A stretch of DNA of 64,000 nt. It comes from Actinoplanes sp. L3-i22. GTDB lineage: Bacteria > Actinomycetota > Actinomycetes > Mycobacteriales > Micromonosporaceae. The stretch lies in the NCBI RefSeq assembly GCF_019704555.1, contig NZ_AP024745.1, positions 7,634,501 through 7,698,500 on the forward strand, written 5' to 3'. A program made the position numbers and the translations under genes. The notes beneath the pieces were generated by a model. The model was not told the origin of the DNA. It was given only the letters and a program-made list of their open reading frames with translations, and did no database searches. Position 1 is the stretch's first letter, and each line of letters opens with the position of its first letter. Positions 46,701 to 55,700 of this stretch are shown here, piece by piece.

Positions 46701-49700
46701 CTCCGCCGGCGCGGTCTTCACCTGCTGGTAGTTGCGGCCCTTGTGGACGAAGGCGAGCGGGTTGCCGTCGGCGTCCCGCCAGTACTGCCCGCCGGTGACG
46801 TCGAGGCGGGCGGTGATCCCGGTGCCGGGGATCTGGTAGCCGCCGGCGCCGAGCAGCCGGGACATCCGGGTACGCAGCATCGAGTCGCTGGCCCCGCTGC
46901 GCAGCCGCAGCCCCAGGTCGGTGGCGAAGCCGGCCAGGCCGGCCGGCGCGTCGCGGGCGGCCGGGTCGGGTACCCGGCTGCGCACCGGCATGGTCACCAG
47001 GCCGGCCCACTGCTGGACGGCCCGGGCGATCGGCAGCGTGGAGAGCGGGTGCAGGGTGCGGTTGTCGGCCAGCACCGCGTTGAGCGGGCGGCCCCGGCCG
47101 GCCAGGTCACCCCAGCGGGCCCGGCCGGCCGGCGGCGTGGCCGGGACGTGCGGCAGCGGGGTCCAGCCGGCCCGCGGCGCGGCAGCGCCGTGCGGCACGG
47201 TCAGGTAGCTCGGGACCAGCAGCCGCACCGATCCGGCCCGGACCGCGGGCAGCGCGTTCTCGTTGGTCCAGTGGAAGAACGGCAGGTGCCAGGCGTTCCC
47301 GGCCCGGCGCGCCCAGCCGCCGAAGCCGGCCAGGTCGGCGGCGCCGCGGAAGAGCCGGCCGAGCCCGGCGAGCGGCGCCTCGACCAGGGCCGGCTTCTGC
47401 CGGGTGATGCCGATCCGGACGGTGAAGGTCAGCGGCATCTCGAACTCGTGCGAGACCTTCACGCCGGCGCGGTAGATGTCCTTCTCGACGGTGTCCTCGG
47501 AGCGGGTGGCGGACCGCTCGTACGAGCCGTGCACCCCGCCCTGCGCCCCGCCGAACTCGGGTCCGCGGTTGTGCGGCGGCTGCGGCATCTCCTCGTGGTC
47601 GAGCACCCGGTCACCGCCGGACACCGACCAGCTCTTGCCGAACGAGCGCGACCGCGACTCGGAGCGCCCCTCCTGGCCCTCGCCGCGCAGCGTCAGCGAG
47701 ACCCGCGGGCGCGGCCGGTCGGCGGTGACCGGTCCCTCGGCGGCGGTCACGCTGATGTACACCCACCGGGTGCCGAACCTGGTCAGCACCGGGATCCAGG
47801 CGTTGACGCCGGTGCCGGTCAGCGCGAAGTACCGGTTCTCCAGCGCCCAGCCGGAGTAGCGCCGGGTCAGCGCCCGGTCCAGCCGGTCCGGCACCGGGCG
47901 ACCGGGATCGATCAGGTTCTGCTCGGTCAGGATCCGGCGGATCGCGGGCAGCACGTCACCGGCGTCCAACCGCTCCGGGTGACCGGTCGCGCGCAGCAGC
48001 CGGGGGTCGATGACGTCGCGCTGCCGGACCGCCGGGGTGCCCCGGTCCGGGTCGGCCCGCAGGCCCAGGTCGATCGCCCGGCGCTCCGGCAGGATGATCT
48101 CCAGGCCGCCGTGCACGGTGAGGAACTGCTGGTAGGAGACCGCGGGCGGGGCCGGCTGGTGCAGGGGCAGGCCGCCGGGCGGCACCGGCGTCTCGGCGGT
48201 GTCGGCGACGTCGTCGTCCCAGCGCAGCGCGGTGACCTCGAAGACCGGCGAGCCGCGGTAGTGGTCGACCGCCTCCTCGTAGGTGGCCCGGGTGATGTCG
48301 AGGTTGCCGTGGTTGCGGGCCGTGCTGTGGCCGGGCTCGTAGCTGAGCCCGCCCTCGGCGCTGACCCCGCCCAGGAACCGCATCGGCTCCTGGTGCGGGG
48401 CCTCCTCGGCGCGGCGCTCGACCTCGGGCGCGGCCTGTTCGTGCAGGTGGTTGTAGCCGCCGCCGAGCTTGCCGGCGAACTTCTGGGCGCCGGCGGTGGT
48501 GTACTTGACGGTCGGGGCGGACATCGCGTACTGCTCGACCTCCACCCCCTTGGCCCAGCTCCGGACGCGGGTGGCGGCGGTCCGGGGCAGTCGCATCCGC
48601 AGCCGGACGGCCTGCCGGAACCCGTTCGCGTCGGGCAGCGACAGCACCCAGCCGTCCGCGCTGACCAGCTCGGTGAAGTGCGCGGCCAGCTCGCTCGGCA
48701 CGCCCAGCGCCCAGACCTCGGCCGGCCAGTTCATCGGGTCCCGGGCCCAGTCGTGCAGCGGGTCGTGGGCGTCGCCGGTGTCGGCGTGGCCGTTGAGGTT
48801 GCCGTAGGCCCGCGCGCCCGCCGCGACCAGCTCGGGCAGCGCCGCGAAGGTCGGGAAGAGACCGGCCACGCCCTGCTCGAACGGCACCCGATCGGCGGTG
48901 AAGGCGGCCGGCGGCGCGGCGGCCGGCCGCATCTGATCGGCGGTGGCCGACTCGGCCGCGTCCGGGGTGTACTCCACCGGCACGGCGAGGACGCCGACCA
49001 CGGCGCCGCCCGACGCCGACACCGCGGCGGCCGGCACCGGGCGGGCGAGCGCCGGGCCCTTGCCCTTGCCGGGCGCGGCGGCCGGCGGGGTCCAGCCGAT
49101 CGAGTGCGTCTCGGTGGCGCCGCCGTGCCGGATCGTCGCCTCGAAGTTCAGCAGGTAGAGCAGCTCGTGGACGTCGCCGGTGGTCTCGGTACGCCGGTAC
49201 AGCTGCATCGCGTCGCCGACCGTCAGCTCGTCCTCCCAGCTGCGGCCGTACCCGAGGTCGACGTCCGGGAACGTGCCCCGGTCCGCCTCGCCCCGCCGCA
49301 TGGTCGCGCTGCCGCCGATCCCGCCCTCGACCGAGTACCCGGTGGCCAGCGACGCCTCGTTGCCGGCGCCGAGCAGGGCCCGATGGTTGACGTCCATCGG
49401 GTACCGGGTGCTCGCGTCGATCCGGTTCTCGATCCGGCCGGTCAGCAGGACCGCGAACGTGCGGGCGCCGATCCGGACGTCGAACCGGACCCCGACCAGG
49501 GCCCGGGTCAGGTCCGCCTCCAGCGCGGAGCGGCCGATCCGGGCGTACACCTGCTCGGCGGCCTCGGGTTCGTAGGCCGCGTCACCGGCGTGCCGGTGCA
49601 GCGCGGCGAGCACCGTCTCGGCGACCCGCTCGGCGCCGGGCAGGTGCAGCACGGTGGCCGGGCCGAGCCCGCGCCGGGCGGTCAGCGCCGGCGGCTCACC

Positions 49701-52700
49701 GTCCGCCGCGGTCGACACCAGCAGCGGCCGGGCCTGCGGGATCGGCACCCGCGCCGGGCGGCGGCCGGGGACCGGGAGGTTGGTGGCCCGGGTCTCGCGG
49801 GGCCCGAACCGCGCGTCCAGGCCGGCGTCGGCGGCCGGGTCGACGGTCGCCGCCGGCCGGGGCGCGAGCGCCGGGGCCGGCACCCGCACGGTCAGGTCGC
49901 GGCCGGTCAGCGCGTGCTCGAACCGCTGCCGCTCGGCGGCCGGCACGCCCATCTCGGTCACCAGGACCTCGACGACGTCCGGGATCCCGGCGTGCCCGTG
50001 GGTGGTCAGCTCGGCGCGGACCCGGACCCGGTAGCGGGCCTGCTCGGCCACCCGCTTGAGCACGGTGTGGTTGGCCGACTCGGCGTCCAGGCCGCCACCG
50101 GTGGTGCGGTCGATCCCGCCGCCGAGCGTCGCCTCGATCGCGCCACGGGTGCGCAGGTCCGGTTCCGGCAGGTCGGACTTGAGGCCGGACGCCCCCGCGG
50201 TGCCCTTCAGCCCGACACCGCTGGCGCCCTTCTGCCCGTCCGAGCCGCCCGCGCCGATGCCGTGGTCGTCCCGCACCGCGACCCCGCCGGTGGTGCCGAG
50301 ATAGGTCACCTCGACCGGGACGAGCCGGAGCCCGAGCCGCACCTGATGTTCCAGGATCGGCACCCGGTGACCGTGGATCCGGCGCTCGGCGGTCAGCTCA
50401 CCGGAGATGTCGCCGCCGGTGAAGAGCCGGCGGTTGCGGTTCAGCGCGGCCCGCTCGTTGAGCAGCTGGGTCACGCCGGCCCGGGCGATCGAGGTGGCCG
50501 CCTCCGGGCCCAGCGCCGGGACCAGGGCCCGGTGCCACGCGGTGATCAGCGGTTCCAGGTCGGCCGCGGTGAGCACCTCGTGCGCCCAGGACGGCTCGGC
50601 GCGACCCGCCTCGGGCAGCGGCGCCGCGGGCACGGCGGCCGGGTCCGGGCGGATCGCCTCGGCGGCCTCGGTCACGTACTGCGCCGGGAACTGCGCGGTG
50701 AGCCGGTAGTCGGCCGGGCGCAGGACGGCGTGCGCGGTGCTGGCCACGCCGTTCAGGTGCACCTCGAACCGCAGGCCGGAGTCGAACCGGGCGCGCCCGC
50801 TGACGAACATCTGCCGGCCGGCGACCAGGCGCCAGTCCGACGAGCGGGAGCCGCCCAGCGCGGCCGAGGCGGTCAGCGGGATCCGCAGCTGGCCCCGGGC
50901 GATGTGCTCGAGGAACGCCAGGAACAGCAGGGTCGCGTCGGCGCCCGGCCCGGCCTCGTGCTCGCTCGCGTGGCCGGCCGAGATGTCCGACGACGAGAAG
51001 TTGACCTTGAAGACCGAGGGCTCGCCCTTGACCGGCGCCGGACCCGGCCGGCTGTCGTCGAGCCGGACCCGCACCCAGACCAGCCGGTCGCCGGCCCACA
51101 GGTGCAGGCCCTGGGCGAGCGCGGCGTCCCAGCGGTCCAGGAACTCGTTGAACGCCGTCTCCCGGCGGCCGGTCGCCCGCGGCGGGACCGCCAGCAGGTC
51201 GGTCAGCTCGGCGGTGATCGCGTCGCGGATCGCGGCCCGGGCGGCCTCGTCCAGGTCACGCACGTTGGCCAGGCTCCGGTGGAGCCGGGCGGCGACCCCG
51301 GCGGCCAGTCCGGCGGCGGTCCGGCCGGGTCGCATCTCCGCCGACCCGACGCCGATCTGGCCGAGGGCGCCGTGCTCGACGTACCAGGGCAGCCGGGTCG
51401 CCGGAGCCGGACCGGCCGGCGGCGCGGGCGGCGGCGGCGCGGGCGGCAGGCCCGGCGGCGGGGCGGCGACCGGCACCCAGGCCTGGTAGTGCTGGGCCTC
51501 CCGGCTGTACGCCACGTAGATCGGCTCGGTGCCGGGCTGGTCGTGCATCACCACGGGCTGATCGCCGGCGTCCGTACGGACCTGCACCAGGGTGCGGCCC
51601 AGCGCGATGCCGAGGACCGCCATCAACGCGCTGCCCAGGTCGACGCCCTCGTCGCCGAGCTCGGCGGTGGCCGGGCCGGTCGAGCGCCAGTTCCAGTCCA
51701 GCGCGGCGGCGGCCAGCTCGGCCGGCAGGTCGGTGCCGGGCGGCAGGCCCGGGAACGCGATGAGCAGGCGGTTCACGTACTGCGTCACCGGCGAGTCGGG
51801 CACCGCGCCGAGCAACGTGTCGACCACGTGCCACTGCAGGACGGCCGCGATGTCGTCGATCCGGGGGCCGGGGGCCGCGGCCGGCGTACGCAGGGCGCGC
51901 AGCCGGGCCAGTGCGTCCTCCGGCATGCCGGGCAGCGCCGCGACCACCTCGGGGGCGCTGACCGCGGTGGCCAGCAGCAGGCAGCGTTCGCCCGCGCCCG
52001 GCACGTCGACCGCGGCGCCCGCCGGGGCCACGATCCGGGTCTCGGGCAGCAGCGTGCGGAACTGCTCGTCGCCGCGCGTGGTCCGGACCCGGGACGGGCC
52101 TGCCGTCGTCGGCCCGGGCAGGTACTGGCCGCTCCGGTTGCCGGTCAGACGGATCCGGACGTGCTCGCGGACGGCCCGGGAACGCTGCTCCCGGCCCTGC
52201 CGCACGAGCGCCGCCGCGGCGGCGAGCTCGTCCGGGTCCTGCGGCGCCCGGGGCGCGGCGCCGCTGATCGGAATCGGACGGTCGACGCCGTGGTAGTGCC
52301 CGTCGACGCCGGGCTCGCCGACGATCGCCTCGAGCAGTTGCAGATGCCGTGGGCGCAGGCCGCGCCACGCCAGGCCGGCCTCCTCCGGCAGCTCGTGGTA
52401 CCGGCCGAGCAGGCTGCCCGGGACGTTCGCCCGGCCCGGCGTCGCCCGGCTCCGGGACTCGTCGCGCAGGCCGAGCTGGTGCAGCAGCTCGTGCGCGGCG
52501 TCGACCGGGCGGGCGTCGGCCGGCCAGTGGTAGAGGTCCATCGCCGCGCCGGGCTCACGCACGGTGATCGGCAGGTGCGCGCCGTCGGCCGACTCCACCC
52601 ACTCCATCGTGACGTGCAGCAGGTCACCGCTGGTGGGCAGCCGGTAGCCGGGCTCGTTCAGGTAGGTCGCGACGCCCCGCTCGGCGACCGCGCGCAGGGC

Positions 52701-55700
52701 CGGGTCGGCCAGGTGCGCCCGGATCGTCACGGCGGTGACCATCCGATCCCGGTAGGCGACCCGCCGGACGGCGAAGTAGGACCGCACCAGCTCCGGCTCG
52801 CCGTCCCGGGTGCTGGTCGGATCGGTCCAGCCGTGCGACCGGACCGCCTCCGGGGCGTCCTCGAACGCCTCGATCCAGGCCGTGTCGGCCGGATCGACCC
52901 GGACCGGGAGATCGCCGACCAGGCCGACCCGCAGCGCACCGCGGGTCGCCGGCGGCATCGCCCGGACCAGGTCGGCGACCACGTCCAGCACCGCGGCCGG
53001 CACCTCGCGGCCGGGCACGCCCAGGGTCAGCGTGCCGATCACGTCCGGGGACGCGGCACGGATCCACTCGGCGGCGGCCGGGTCGGGGTAGGCCGGGCGG
53101 GCCCAGACACCGCCGGCCAGCTCCTCCAGCAGCCAGCCGCCGGGCAGCGTGACGTTGGCTTCCACGGCCTGGCCGGCGGGCACGACCCACTGATGGGTGG
53201 CCCACGGGCGCAGGGTGAGACCGCCGTCGGCGTCCACCGGGACGACCCGGACCGACTCCGGCAGCGGCGCCGTGGCACGGGCGTTGCCGGGCACCCGGAC
53301 GGCGAGGCCCAGCTCCGCCGCGAGCGGCCCGGCGGCGTCCACGGTCAGGTCGTCGGCGAGCAGCTCACGGCCGATCAGCGGGGCCGGGCGGCGACGGTTG
53401 CGGGAGGCGATCCCGAGACGCTCGCCCTCCAGCCGCGCGCCGGACGGACCGAGATGCCAGTAGGCGTGCGCCAGCCGCACCGCGTCGGACGCGAACGTCC
53501 GGGGGCCGACCGGGATGCCGTCGCCGGGCTCGATCGGGCCGGCGGTCTCCGGGAAGATCCGGGTGATCAGGTCCAGCAGACCGGAGCGGTGGGCCGGCGC
53601 CAGCGTCGCCGCCCAGGCCTCGAGCTCGCCGAACGGCATGGTCGCGGCGCGACCGGGCCACGACGCCACCGGCGGAAGCCGAAGAACCCCTTCCGGTGCG
53701 CTGATCGCTTCCGGTCCGGCGGTCCCTCGCGGTTCGCTCCATTCCTTCGGTACGCCGATGGCCGCCGGCACGTCCTCCCGGAGCGGTCCCGCCGAAGCCG
53801 AATCCGCGCGGGCCCGCCAGGCGGCACCCAGCTCCTGCCGGGCCACGACGAGGGCCTGCCGGGCCGTCTTGACGTTCCGCCTCGCCGTGACCACGGCCGC
53901 CCGGTCGGCGGGCAGCCCCCGGGTCAGCGCCGCGACCGTCCGCAGCTCACCGGGCGACAGCGCACCCCTCGACCGGAGGGCGCCGAGCTCGCTCTCGTGC
54001 CCGGCCAGCCGATCGACCGCGACCCGCCACTGCCGGACGGCCGCCCGCGCCCTCGCCGCCACGGTCGCCTCGTGCCGGCTCGCCTGCGCGAACGCCTCCT
54101 GCTCGGGGCTCCGCGCCGGCCGTACCCCGGCCGAGCCCGCCTTGACCGGGGCCGCCTTGACCGGGGCCGCCTGGGCTTGCTCCAGCCGGGCCCGGGCCGC
54201 GTCCAATCGTTGCCGGGCGGCGGCCAGGTGCTGCTCCGCGCTCTGCAGGCGCTGCTCGGCGTCCCGCACCCGGGCGCCGCTCACCTGCTGCGCCCGGGCC
54301 CAGATCAGGTCCCGGCCGGTCGCCGCCCGGGTCGCCCGCTGGGCCGGGTCCAGCCGGGGCCGCCACCGCAGGCCGGTCAGCACCCGCTGGTCCCGCCGGA
54401 CCCGCTGCGGCAGGTCCCGCTGGACGTCCCGGGCCCGGGTCGCCTCGGACCGGGCCGCCTCGACGTCCCGGCTCGCCTGATCGACCGCCCGATCGTGCCC
54501 GGCCAGCGGTCCGCCGCCACCCAGCGCAGGGGTCTTCGCCGGTTTCGGGGCCGGCGCGGGTTCAGCCGCCGGGCCGGGTTTGGCCGCGTTGATCGCGGCC
54601 AGGCGGTGCTGGGCGGCGGCGAGGCGCTGCTCGGCGTTGGTCAGGCGCTGCTCGGCGGCGCGGACCACGGTTCTGGTCGATCGCTGGTCGCGGACCCAGG
54701 TCAGGTCCCGGCGGGTCGCGGCCCGGGCCGCGTGCTGCGCGGGGGTGTCCGGCTTGCGGCCTCTCAGGATCTGCTGGTCCTGCCGCTCGCGCCGGGGCAG
54801 GTCGCGCTGGATCTCCCGGGCGCGCAGCAGGTCGGTGCGGGCGCTCGCCACCTCGTGGGTCGCGGCCCGGATCGTCTCGGGCACGCCCGGCTTCCCGGTC
54901 GCCGGCTTGCTTCCCGCGGCCGGCTTGCCCTCAACCGCCGGCCTGCCGCCGGCAACCGGCTTTCCCTCGACAACCGGCTTTCCGTCGACAACCGGTTTGC
55001 CGTCAACGACCGGTTTGCCGTCAACGAGCGGTTTGCCGTCAACGAGCGGCTTCGTGGCAACCACCGGCTCGGCGCCGGCAACCGGCTTGGTGCTGGTGGA
55101 AGGCTTGCCTCCGGTGGTTTCGGTGGCGGGCCGGGCGGCCTCGGCCCGCGGCGCGCCGGAGCCGTCGTGCGTCCCGGAGGTGGCCCGGGGCGGAGCCGGG
55201 CGTTCCGGGGCGACGACGGTGACCTCGGAACGGCCGGGCCGGGCCACGGTCGTGCCGGACGGTCCGGGCCGTTCCGAGGTCGCGGTCAAGGCATCGGAGC
55301 CACGCCGCCCACCGCCGGTCAAGGCATCGGAGCCACGCCGCCCACCGCCGGTCACCGCCTCGGGACCGGGGCGGCCACCGCCGGGCAGGGCGCTGCCCGG
55401 GTCGGGCGTGCGGGTCGGGCCGGGGATCCGGCTCGGGTCGTGGGCGGCCGGGGCGGCGTCGCGGTTCGGGCGGGCCGGCAGGTGGCTCGGGTCGCCGCCG
55501 GTGTTGCGGGTGGTGGCCGGTGGGGGCTCGGCGATCCCGGTCTTCGTGGACTCCTCGGTGAACCGGATGGTCCGGGTCGGGGCGGTCGTGGTGTGCGAGC
55601 CCTCCCCACGGTCGGCCAGTCCCAGGCCACCGGATCCGCCGCCACCGCGCGGGGCGCCGCCGGGGCGGTCGCTGCCGGGGCGCGGGCCGGCGACCGGGCC

